From Gammaproteobacteria bacterium (GTDB lineage: Bacteria; Pseudomonadota; Gammaproteobacteria; GRL18), in contig JANELJ010000040.1 in assembly GCA_024511395.1 (NCBI GenBank), positions 1-10,819 on the forward strand: a stretch of 10,819 nucleotides of DNA, read 5' to 3'. A model generated the notes under the pieces. The model was not told where the DNA came from and did not search any database. It worked only from the letters and a program-made list of their open reading frames with translations. Positions 1 through 7,700 of this stretch are shown piece after piece (positions within the stretch are counted from its first letter, which is position 1; every line of letters begins with the position of its first letter). Made by a program: the position numbers and the translations under genes.

Positions 1-30
1 TAATTAGTTTCAAGTATAGGCGCTATTGCA

Positions 31-82
31 GGCAAAAAAAAGCGGTGTTAACTCCTGTGGTTAAACACCGCTTTTTTTTGCC
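31..82. terminator. Bidirectional intrinsic terminator
   Basis: Two arms, 31-52 and 60-82, pair almost perfectly. From the base upward they give GGC/GCC, eight A:T pairs, then GCGGTGTT/AACACCGC, with one unpaired base near the top and a 7-nt loop. A run of eight A precedes the GC-rich stem and a run of eight T follows it, so transcripts from either strand end in a hairpin plus U-tract. It lies 12 nt past the stop of the dynamin-like gene and should end that minus-strand operon. The symmetry suggests a convergent gene ends just left of the window. Confidence 0.9.
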
Positions 83-93
83 GAATAATAAAT

Positions 94-1581
94 TTAAGCT
101 TCTTTCTTAGCTTCAGCCTCAGCTTTAGCCTGTTCCTCTGCTTCCTTTCGTCCCAGAGGATCGGCAAATTTATCATTAAGCGATTTCACAAAGGTGTCTG
201 CTTCATTACGAACCCGTTCAATGGTTTTACGTGACCTTCTGCCCCAGCCAGCCGGATTAACGGCAAAGATACTGCGCATAGGAAAGGTATTCTTTAAAAA
301 AGCAGCCGCAATATTACCCGGACCATTTTCCGTAGGCAGAGTCTTTACTATCTTTTTAGCGACTTTACTGCGCACCCAGTAGTGAATACCGGCAAATACC
401 GCAATGAACAGTCCGGCAGTGACACCCTGAGCTATTTTACTGGCTTTAAAACTTTCCAGCCAGGGCGGCTGAAAAGACCAGTCTACCCAGTATCCGGCGT
501 AAACTGAAAAACCAATAAGTGCCGCAATAATAAGACCATATAAAATACCGTCAAATATCAGAACTTTCCGGGACCATGCTTCCATAGCCTGTTTAATTCT
601 GGGTACGGCTAACTGTTCAATCTGGTTAGCGGTGTTTTCCAGGGCTCCAATAATACGATAGACCCGCTCTACGCTGACTTCCTGCATACGATGCTTAATT
701 TCACCCAGATCAATATCCAGCTTTTCCTTGTAGCGCTGTTTAAGATGTTCATCTTCAATAGGTTGAGCCACTTTTTCATTATAAATACAGTAAAAGCGTC
801 CAGTAGACAGACCGGTCTGAACAATAGCTCTCTGCCAGGCAGCAACCACCTGTTCAGCATTGTCTTCCTTGGCAGTAGAGTCCATCTGATTAAGAATAAA
901 CAGGAATTTACCCGCATCATTTCTGCGAATGGTTCCTTCTACCAAGTGCTGCAAGGTATCTTTCATGGCACCGGGTTCGGGATGTCTGGCATCAAAAAAC
1001 ACCAGCACTAGATCCGCCAGATCAATAATATGGTCGGTAATTTTTAAGGTGGAATTGCGCTGTTCATCGGCATCAAATCCGGGGGAATCAATCAGGATCT
1101 TGCCTTTTAAGGCATCACTTTTGCAGGCCTTTAACTGCAGATAGGTATCAATACGGCTGCCTTCACCTGCGGCCACTTTTTCAATTTCTTCACTGATCTG
1201 ATAAAAAGGTAAGCGAGGATCAGCATCCAGAGCTAGGCCAGGTAATACTCTGACCTGTTCATCCTGGCTGTAACAAATGACGGTAAATTTATCATCCACG
1301 GCTTGGTTACCGGTCAACTGGAGATCCACACCAAGGTAACTATTAATAAATGAAGATTTACCTGCTGAGAAAGTACCCAGAATAGAAATCAACGGCCACC
1401 ATGAAATGCTAGTTGCAAAAGATTGATCAGAGGTTAATAAACCCAGTCGATAGCCGACTCTGTCCAGCTCTTTAAACGAGTCAACGGCATCAATTAAAAT
1501 AGGATTCTCGGTAGCGAGATTATCCTGTAAACTTTCCAATCTTGATTTAAGTAACTTGCTTGGTCCTGCAAACATTGGCAC
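94..1581 (-). CDS. Dynamin-like GTPase with C-terminal transmembrane hairpin
   Basis: This 495-residue protein is a dynamin-superfamily GTPase. The P-loop GTFSAGKSS is at residues 69-77, G3 DSPG at 165-168 and G4 NQMD at 231-234. Helical sequence flanks the G domain. Two hydrophobic segments (about 342-364 and 386-403) form a likely membrane hairpin, as in mitofusin- and BDLP-type proteins. The C-terminus is a charged Ala/Glu/Lys tail (about 478-495). Family members bind membranes and use GTP hydrolysis to tubulate, fuse or constrict them; the target membrane here is unknown. The start chosen is GTG, with GGAG 5 nt upstream; an in-frame ATG two codons on (ending at 1575) is an alternative with 11-nt spacing. 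It is the last gene of the cluster, 31 nt after its neighbour, and ends in TAA just before a strong terminator. The GTPase call is firm; the cellular role is inferred. Confidence 0.9.
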   Translation of the reverse strand: MPMFAGPSKLLKSRLESLQDNLATENPILIDAVDSFKELDRVGYRLGLLTSDQSFATSISWWPLISILGTFSAGKSSFINSYLGVDLQLTGNQAVDDKFTVICYSQDEQVRVLPGLALDADPRLPFYQISEEIEKVAAGEGSRIDTYLQLKACKSDALKGKILIDSPGFDADEQRNSTLKITDHIIDLADLVLVFFDARHPEPGAMKDTLQHLVEGTIRRNDAGKFLFILNQMDSTAKEDNAEQVVAAWQRAIVQTGLSTGRFYCIYNEKVAQPIEDEHLKQRYKEKLDIDLGEIKHRMQEVSVERVYRIIGALENTANQIEQLAVPRIKQAMEAWSRKVLIFDGILYGLIIAALIGFSVYAGYWVDWSFQPPWLESFKASKIAQGVTAGLFIAVFAGIHYWVRSKVAKKIVKTLPTENGPGNIAAAFLKNTFPMRSIFAVNPAGWGRRSRKTIERVRNEADTFVKSLNDKFADPLGRKEAEEQAKAEAEAKKEA

Positions 1582-1612
1582 TCAAACTCCGCGTATTGTT
1601 AAAAATTTAATA

Positions 1613-2212
1613 TTAACGTACTGGAGGTGGAAAAGCCAATGGTCCGGATGATCCTCTGCGATTATTACCCCAGGGCATCATACTATCAATCATACTTTCG
1701 CCAGGATTAGAGATACTCTTGTTCATACTCCACATATCTCTCTGCATACCAATTATGCCGGCACTCATGGCCTGCATATTAGTACTCATACCATCGATGC
1801 GGTGACTGACATTATCAGCAGTAACCGTCATCTTACTGGTATTATCCGACATGACTGGCATAGTTTCTGAAACCACACTGGCTATGGTATTGGTGCCTTT
1901 TCTCATTTCAACGACATTAGCTGAAATAACTTCCATATTGCTTGTCACTGAAAGAGACATCTGGTTCACAGAACGGGCCATTTGCCGAACATCATTAGAC
2001 AGGGAATGAACATCATGGGTCAGGTTAAAAATCAGATAATAACCATAGGCTGCCAGGACGATAAAGGCAAACAATGCAGTATAGACAATCAGCTGTAACC
2101 TCTGTCCTTTTACATCGGCACCTTTTCTGCGATCCGCCAAGGTGTCAGAATCAAAACCGGTGGCATCTTCCGCTTCATTGGTTAATTTATGGTACAACCT
2201 TTTGATAGGCAT
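1613..2212 (-). CDS. Membrane-anchored Met-rich coiled-coil protein, function unknown
   Basis: I do not recognise a named family for this 199-residue protein. It has a short basic cytoplasmic N-terminus (1-39), one transmembrane helix (about 40-62) and a long predicted coiled coil. Hydrophobic residues, largely Met, follow a heptad pattern: positions 135, 142, 149, 156 and 163 alternate with 139, 146, 153, 160 and 167. A second register covers about 71-103. The tail is Gly/Pro-rich and ends PPPVR. By the positive-inside rule the coiled coil is probably periplasmic, though this is not certain. An AGGAG ribosome site lies 8 nt before the ATG. It sits 155 nt after the TPR-like gene and 31 nt before the dynamin-like gene on the same strand, so it is probably a structural partner of the cluster. 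DUF948-like or chemoreceptor-like architecture is superficially similar, but no signalling domain is visible. Confidence 0.8.
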   Translation of the reverse strand: MPIKRLYHKLTNEAEDATGFDSDTLADRRKGADVKGQRLQLIVYTALFAFIVLAAYGYYLIFNLTHDVHSLSNDVRQMARSVNQMSLSVTSNMEVISANVVEMRKGTNTIASVVSETMPVMSDNTSKMTVTADNVSHRIDGMSTNMQAMSAGIIGMQRDMWSMNKSISNPGESMIDSMMPWGNNRRGSSGPLAFPPPVR

Positions 2213-2326
2213 TTTTCTCTCTCCTAAGCATTAACCACCCCTTGATTATCAGGAAAATCCTTTTAATCTAAATGCAAATAATTTGTTTCAAAAATGGTCA
2301 CAGTTAAATTCCAGGTTTGCAGTCTC

Positions 2327-2347
2327 TAATCTGGTGTTGACAGATTA
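2327..2347. repeat. Perfect inverted repeat after the TPR-like gene
   Basis: TAATCTG and CAGATTA flank a 7-nt loop, 20 nt beyond the TPR-like gene's stop codon on the minus strand. No T-run follows in either direction, so it is not a good intrinsic terminator. It may stabilise or process the mRNA between the second and third cluster genes, in the 155-nt gap 2213-2367. I see no convincing promoter in that gap. Confidence 0.4.
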
Positions 2348-2367
2348 CTCCTTATAAGACATTTGGA

Positions 2368-3555
2368 TTATTGTATGAAATTTTCTGTTTCCACCTGTTT
2401 CTGTCTGTTATTTATTATTCTACGCTGTTTATCAGCAACATTCCTGTCCACATCGGCTGTTTCTGCAACCACTCTCCAGGCTTCCTTAAATCGATAGTGA
2501 TTAACCAGCCGCTTTACAAAACGGGTATTGGCTGCAACAAAATCGGTCATCCGCCTCTGTGCTCGATATACATTAGCCAGCTCACCCATTACATCCGGCA
2601 ATTCCGGTAACAATGCTGCCAGTCTGAGGTATTTTTCCTCAGCTACGGCATACTGCCCCTGTTCAAATGCCTTCCTTGCTTCTGCCAGAATTTGCTTCTG
2701 CTCTGCAGTTTTTATCACCGGTTTCACTTCCGATACGGATAATGCTGAAGAGGGACTATTGTTGTGTTTAGTCTCTGTTACTGCCCGTGTATCTGCTTCC
2801 GGTTCCGTTTGTTCAGCCTCAGTTGATTTAGTTGAAGCTGATTTACCCAGCATATCCTTTGCAGACAAAAGCGAAATCATCTGATGACTTAGCTGCTCTT
2901 TTCTGGTGCGGATCTGCTTCTGCAGGCTGTCATTTATTACTGGCTTCTGCGCGGATTCAGCTACCTCAACTGATGGTACGTCTACTGCTGCTGTTGCAGG
3001 CTTATACCCGTGTGGCTCCCTTGCAAATTTAGTCACCGGATTTACCCGGAAACAATTATTTATTTCCTGTGGTTCAGGATAAGCTGTTTTATTCAACACT
3101 ATCTGTTCATCAGGAAAAACCGGTTCCGCTACAGCTTTAACGCCCGTTACCTTTGTTCGGTTTCTTGCCTGTAGGGCTTTATCATAATTGCTCAGCCTTT
3201 CACGTTCCTCCCTGGAAAGTCTAAGCTGATACTGTCTCATTCGTTCGGAAAAGGCCTGAGGATCCGGTAAGGGTTCGGCCTTTTCCGGGTAAGGCTCATT
3301 ATCAGAATTCGTCTGATAAGACTCAGTTACAGAATATTGTCTAATAGTCTGCTTTTGTTCCTTATCATTTTGTTGAATGTTTTCCTTAACTGGTTCCTTA
3401 ATCAGACTGTCAGCACTGCCTGCTGTAGAACTTATTATAGAAGTGTCCTGTTTATTATTTCCCCAACTCCAGTAGAAATACAGTATTACCAGAACTATGG
3501 TAATCAAAGTCAGATGACTTAATATCCACCGAAATACTTTCATCGAAGGTAACAC
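2368..3555 (-). CDS. Membrane-anchored protein with C-terminal TPR-like helices
   Basis: The 395-residue product begins with a short cytoplasmic stretch and one signal-anchor helix (about 11-29), with no cleavage site visible. A long low-complexity, charged, Ser/Glu/Pro-rich region (about 35-280) follows. Near the C-terminus, residues about 285-350 form helical pairs with TPR-like spacing (AEARKAFEQGQYAVAEEKY, then a second pair containing GELANVYRAQ). TPRs mediate protein binding, so this looks like a membrane scaffold. The start is GTG: an AGGA ribosome site lies 8 nt before it, whereas the in-frame ATG at residue 5 would be 20 nt away. It starts 19 nt after the ParA-like stop, so the two are almost certainly co-transcribed. 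No named family is recognised, and only one to two TPR units are visible, so the fold call is tentative. Confidence 0.8.
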   Translation of the reverse strand: MLPSMKVFRWILSHLTLITIVLVILYFYWSWGNNKQDTSIISSTAGSADSLIKEPVKENIQQNDKEQKQTIRQYSVTESYQTNSDNEPYPEKAEPLPDPQAFSERMRQYQLRLSREERERLSNYDKALQARNRTKVTGVKAVAEPVFPDEQIVLNKTAYPEPQEINNCFRVNPVTKFAREPHGYKPATAAVDVPSVEVAESAQKPVINDSLQKQIRTRKEQLSHQMISLLSAKDMLGKSASTKSTEAEQTEPEADTRAVTETKHNNSPSSALSVSEVKPVIKTAEQKQILAEARKAFEQGQYAVAEEKYLRLAALLPELPDVMGELANVYRAQRRMTDFVAANTRFVKRLVNHYRFKEAWRVVAETADVDRNVADKQRRIINNRQKQVETENFIQ

Positions 3556-3574
3556 AAAACTCTTCCTTTAAAAC

Positions 3575-4192
3575 TCAGGGATACAGCATACTGGCAAACT
3601 TGTTGACTTCCGCAGCGGCTTTTCCCTTAGGCTTCAGTTCAAACACGGCCAGTCCTTCACTGAAGGATCGTCTATAAGTTGTTCTCTGGTAAAGCCGGGT
3701 ATCAATCAGGTCAATATGCGGCAGCATCTTTAAAGCATCTTCTGCTTCCCCGGTTTCTCTGACACCAATATGGGTATCGGCACGGTTTACAAAACCTAGC
3801 ATCTGCGGCATATTTTTTTTACCGCGGATATCCAGCACCATTTTAATAAAGCGCTGGGTTGACCAGATATCCGCCTGACTAGGTGGTACCGGGACAATAA
3901 TTCTATCTGTGATCTCAATGGCTTTTTTCATGGCATCGGTATCGGCGGTGCCAATATCCACCAAGATCTGTTCTTGTTTCACTTTTTTCAGTTTATCAAA
4001 AGAACGACTGATCGAAATAACAGGCTCATACTCATCTTCTTCCCGAATATCTCCAACATCACTTAAAGTGGCCTGTGGATCGAGGTCAAATACTTTAACT
4101 TTATGATCGTTTAATGCCAACCATACAGCAAGGTTAAAGGTCACGGTGCTTTTTCCCGTGCCCCCTTTAAGATTACCTATTACCGTGATCAT
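3575..4192 (-). CDS. Small ParA/MinD-type ATPase
   Basis: At 205 residues this matches the small ParF-like class of ParA ATPases, with no N-terminal DNA-binding domain. The deviant Walker A motif KGGTGKST is at residues 9-16, with the signature lysine K9 as well as K14. Walker A' FDLDPQ is at 35-40, and Walker B ILVDIGT places Asp79. The C-terminal motif with FSEG and VFELKPKGKAAAEV (about 177-196) is typical of ParA proteins. Family members dimerise on ATP and make dynamic gradients on DNA or membrane to position plasmids, chromosomes, carboxysomes, chemoreceptors or flagella. No MinD-type C-terminal amphipathic helix is obvious, which favours nucleoid-based action. There is no ParB or centromere-like array beside it, so plasmid partition is unlikely. 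An AGGA site lies 7 nt before the ATG. It leads the four-gene cluster and ends in TGA. Confidence 0.9.
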   Translation of the reverse strand: MITVIGNLKGGTGKSTVTFNLAVWLALNDHKVKVFDLDPQATLSDVGDIREEDEYEPVISISRSFDKLKKVKQEQILVDIGTADTDAMKKAIEITDRIIVPVPPSQADIWSTQRFIKMVLDIRGKKNMPQMLGFVNRADTHIGVRETGEAEDALKMLPHIDLIDTRLYQRTTYRRSFSEGLAVFELKPKGKAAAEVNKFASMLYP

Positions 4193-4222
4193 TTATTATT
4201 CCTGTTTTTGTCAGACGGTAGT

Positions 4223-4272
4223 CCCGGATCACACTAACAGGCTATTTAACAGAGCCTGTCAGGCAATCCGGG
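4223..4272. promoter_or_regulatory. Nested inverted repeat before the ParA-like gene
   Basis: An outer pair, CCCGGAT (4223-4229) with ATCCGGG (4266-4272), encloses an inner pair, ACAGGCT (4237-4243) with AGCCTGT (4253-4259). The inner right arm also belongs to an overlapping palindrome, GCCTGTCAGGC (4254-4264). No T-run follows, so it is not a standard terminator. It lies between the sulfur-globule-like gene and the ParA-like start, within the likely leader. It could be a leader structure, a DNA-binding site or a small dispersed repeat; the sequence does not decide. Confidence 0.5.
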
Positions 4273-4288
4273 CATAATTATCACCTAC

Positions 4289-4303
4289 GCCAATATACTT
4301 GGC
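4289..4303. repeat. Short palindrome upstream of the ParA-like gene
   Basis: GCCAA and TTGGC flank a 5-nt AT-rich centre. A TTGACC-like hexamer (minus strand, 4306-4311) lies just upstream in the direction of the ParA-like gene, but no good -10 box is correctly spaced. It may be an operator, or it may be chance. Confidence 0.2.
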
Positions 4304-4327
4304 AGGGTCAATACCTTATGCTACCTG

Positions 4328-4633
4328 TTACTTGGCCGCAGGAGCCGCTTGTGCTGGTGCAACAGCAGGACGCATATAAGGAGCAGGCCCGTAAGGTCTG
4401 TAACCATAGGGAGGATAATCATTGTTTATATAACGCTGATCACCATAACCCTGAAAACGGTTATCCTAGTTGTTATAGCCATTACCATAGGCATTGTTAT
4501 TCTAGTTATTACTACCATAACCATTCCAGTTGGTATTGGAATCACCGTCATCCCACCATGCGCTGGCCTGTAAAGGTAAGATAATTGCACCGGCAAAAGC
4601 CGCTGCAGCCACTACTTTAGATAGACTCTTCAT
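4328..4633 (-). pseudogene. Sulfur-globule-like secreted protein gene with two in-frame TAG codons
   Basis: Reading through two TAG codons gives 101 codons ending in TAA. The start ATG has GGAG 6 nt upstream. Residues 1-25 form a clear Sec signal peptide (MKSLSKVVAAAAFAGA, then a hydrophobic stretch ending ASA), followed by WWDDGD. The mature part is Asn/Gly/Tyr-rich to about residue 64, then Pro/Tyr-rich (YPPYGYRPYGPAPY), and ends Ala/Pro-rich in AAPAAK. This composition and order resemble sulfur globule proteins, the structural envelope proteins of periplasmic sulfur inclusions. Codons 44 (4502-4504) and 56 (4466-4468) are TAG, exactly 12 codons apart in a repeated unit. The matching position in neighbouring NW motifs is Trp (TGG), so TGG to TAG is likely; CAG is the alternative. 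No frameshift occurs in the 45 codons after the second TAG. It is either a young pseudogene or a recoded gene. The family call is by composition only. Confidence 0.6.
4460..4522 (-). repeat. 36-bp-period internal tandem repeat carrying both TAG codons
   Basis: Two 27-nt units (4496-4522 and 4460-4486) start 36 nt apart and agree at 21 of 27 positions. Both encode a Gly/Asn/Tyr stretch, then Asn-Asn-TAG, then Asn or Asp and Asn. The 12-nt cores AACTAGAATAAC and AACTAGGATAAC differ at one base. Confidence 0.7.
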
Positions 4634-4693
4634 AATACTCTCCATTTAATCAGAATTAAGTCCCATATTTTTCTTTTTACATTACAACTAAGA

Positions 4694-4727
4694 CTAAAAT
4701 AAAGATACTGGGACATTTATCTTTTAG
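4694..4727 (-). terminator. Weak AT-rich hairpin after the RND pump gene
   Basis: AAAGATA (4701-4707) pairs with TATCTTT (4718-4724). The flanks CTAAAA and TTTTAG extend the stem with a bulge. On the minus strand the hairpin begins right after the pump's stop codon and is followed by TTTATTTT. The stem is all but GC-free, so termination would be partial, leaving some read-through into the sulfur-globule-like gene. Confidence 0.35.
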
Positions 4728-7700
4728 CTAGTCTTTACTCTCCCCTAAATCATCTTTCAACTGAATACCACGACGTCCTTTTTTCTTCACAGTTTTACGA
4801 TTGCCTTTAGGACTGGCTTCCTCTGCTTTTTTACTTTCTGTTAAGGCTTTTTTGCGAGCAACCGCTTTCTTCTTAACGGTTGCTTTTTTCACAGCTAGTT
4901 TTTTAGCTACGGTTTTTTTGGCCACAGCCTTTTTAGTTACCGCCTTTTTCTTAACAGCATTTTGCTGAGGTTCTATTTCTTCTGTTGATGACTTCTGCTC
5001 AGTTTCAGTTTCGGCAACTACAAGTGCCGAATCAGGCTTAACTTCGCTGTCTTCAGCATCATTAACTTTAGCCGTACTGGAGGATTTGTCCTGGGCACCT
5101 TTATCATTCTTTGGCGCACTGTCTTTAGTCTCCAATGAGGCATCAGTCCTGATCACGGTATCAGCTTTAGTATTATCAGCTGATGCTTTATCTTTAACTG
5201 CAGGTGCAGTCTTTTCAGCCACAGTAGTTTCAGCCGTATTTGCAGGTGCTTTAGCTGAACCGGTTGATGCTGTTGTCGTAGTCGGCTTAACGGCTGGTTT
5301 AACAGCTGTTGTATCTGCAGTTGAACCACTTGTCTTCTTTTTACGTTTGAAAATAAGCGTATAAACGCCCTGTAGACTCCACCACGCAACCTGGACTACA
5401 GTCACGGTTATATTATAAATATTAAATAACAGTGTCCCTATAAATGGCAGGATAGAAGACGGCTTTTTATTTTGTGCGTTTTTTCTTGATTCAACACAGA
5501 TTGGGTAATCTGGATGATCTTCAGTTATATTTTCACAAAAAGCTGTTTTACCACTGTAACAACCCAGAGGGATAACCACTAGGGTTAGAATTGTGGAAAT
5601 AAACACACCGTACATGAGTGATACAGCCATACCCTGGAAAATCGGATCAAACAAAATAGCAGTAGAACCGACCACCAGTGCTAGTGCCGTAATAATAATC
5701 GGTCTTGTCCGGGTAATACAGGCCATAATAATCGCTTCACGAATCCCCACCCCACGGGAAATTTCCTGACGGGAATAATCCACTAGAAGGATTGAGTTTC
5801 TTACAATAATACCGGCCAGGGCAATAAAACCAATCATGGATGTCGCGGTAAATTCCGCCCCCATAATGGCATGACCTGGAATAATACCCACCAGCGTTAA
5901 AGGAATCGGTGAAATAATAACAGCAGGCAAGGTGAAATTGCCGAATTCCCAGACCACCAGCATATAGATCATAATAATGGCAGCACCAAAAGCCAGTCCC
6001 ATATCACGGAAGGTTTCATATGTCACCGTCCATTCACCACCCCATTCAAAACCAGAATGGTTATACATTTCAGAAGAATCAGGTGGGCCTAACATGGCAC
6101 CGGTAATATGTTCACCACGCGGACCGCGATTTTCTTCCAGGGACAGCATGTCTTCAACTTCAAAGATACCATAGATAGGTGCTGCAAATTCACCGACAAC
6201 CTCACCAGTAACATATTCAACATCTCTCAGATCCTTATGGAAAATAATCGGTTCTTTATAACCTCGGGTAAACACACCCAGTTCAGCCAGGGGGACACTG
6301 CCACCTGTCATTGTCGGTACCGGCAGCTGACTCAGATTATTAAAATTAGCCCGGACATCCAGAGGTACCTGTAATATGATCAGGGTAGGCTCCAGTATTG
6401 AGCCGTCCTTAATATCGCCCAGCACATAACCGCCCATGGCCATTTCCAGGGTTTTATTTATGGCATCAACACTGACACCGGTACGGATGGATTTTTCACG
6501 ATTGACTTTAAAATTCCAGATTTCATAGGGTTTTTGAATGTAGTTATCAACATCATCGATGGTTTCTGCCTTTTCAAACAGATCCGTCAGCATCATAGCT
6601 ACAGCATGTTGCTCATGAGAGGTCGGCCCATAAACTTCAGCCACCATAGATTGCAGCACAGGCGGACCAGGCGGCATTTCAACAATCTGAATTTTAGGCG
6701 CATCAAGTTTGCTGTATACACCATCCTTTATTTTTTTCGCTATGAGTTCTTTAAGTAATTTTCTGGTCTCAATAGCAATTTCATGACTGCTTCTATCTCG
6801 TTCGGTTTTATGCAATAGCTGAACATTCAGATCAGCCTGCCAGGGCTGCTGACGCAGGTAATAATGTCGTACCAGACCATTAAAATCATAAGGGGAGGCC
6901 GTACCTACATAGGATTGTATTGCAGTCACTTCAGGTATTTTTCTGACTTCTTCCGCCAGCTGACGTGTCAGATTGGCTGTAGTCGGCAGTGCGGTTCCTT
7001 CAGGGAAATTAATAATGACATTAAAAACAGCCTTATTGTCCAGAGGCATCATTTTTACTTTAACCACTTTAAAGTAAAACAGGCTGCAGCAAAGAAAGAA
7101 AACAACAAACAGAGAAATCAGAAAGCCATAACCCAATGCCTTGTTATCAATTAAAGTATTAAGTACCTTACGGTAAAAACCATCCAGACGTCTGACTGTT
7201 CGGTGTTCTACCTCTTCCATCTTGTGCAGGTTAGACATGGCAGGTTTAAAGCGTAATGCCAGGAACGGTGTAAATACAAAAGCAGCAAACAGAGAATACA
7301 TCATGGCCACTGAACCCAGTGCTGGAATCGGTGCCATATAGGGCCCCATCATCCCGCGCACCATACCCATAGGCAGCAGAGCAGCAATTACCGTAAAGGT
7401 AGCCAGAATGGTCGGATTTCCTACTTCACGAACCGCATCTACTGAAGTATCGTCACTGATTTCCCCATCCATTGCCCAGCGCCGGTACATATTTTCCACC
7501 ACCACAATGGCGTCATCAACCAGAATACCAATGGAAAAGATAAGAGCAAATAAACTAACCCGGTCAATGGTAAAGCCCATAATCAGAGCTAAAAAGGTCG
7601 TGACCAGAATAACATTAGGAATAACAATAAAGCAGACCAGTGCCGCACGCCAGTTCAGGAACCAGAAAATTAATATTGAAACTGCAATGGTCACCAGTAC

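Noticed and set aside
691..1144. Plus-strand open frames opposite the dynamin-like gene
   Set aside because: They are antisense to conserved GTPase motifs and their products show no domain or signal.
2337..2342. TTGACA on the plus strand as a promoter -35 box
   Set aside because: No acceptable -10 box follows at 16-18 nt, no plus-strand gene follows, and the hexamer is part of a hairpin.
3575..4192. ParA-like gene as part of a plasmid or phage partition locus
   Set aside because: No ParB-like gene, no centromere-type iteron array and no replication gene are nearby. The neighbours are membrane proteins and a dynamin-like GTPase.
4460..4522. The 36-bp-period repeat as a CRISPR array
   Set aside because: There are only two imperfect copies, in coding frame, with no distinct spacers.
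4318..4584. Two overlapping plus-strand open frames opposite the sulfur-globule-like gene
   Set aside because: They are His/Tyr- or Ile/Thr-rich reverse images of the Asn/Gly/Tyr repeats. The minus-strand frame has a ribosome site, signal peptide and sensible composition.
5086..5389. Open frames on both strands inside the pump's Ala/Thr/Lys linker
   Set aside because: Low-complexity Ala/Thr/Lys codons leave other frames open by composition. They lie wholly within the pump gene and have no independent start signals.
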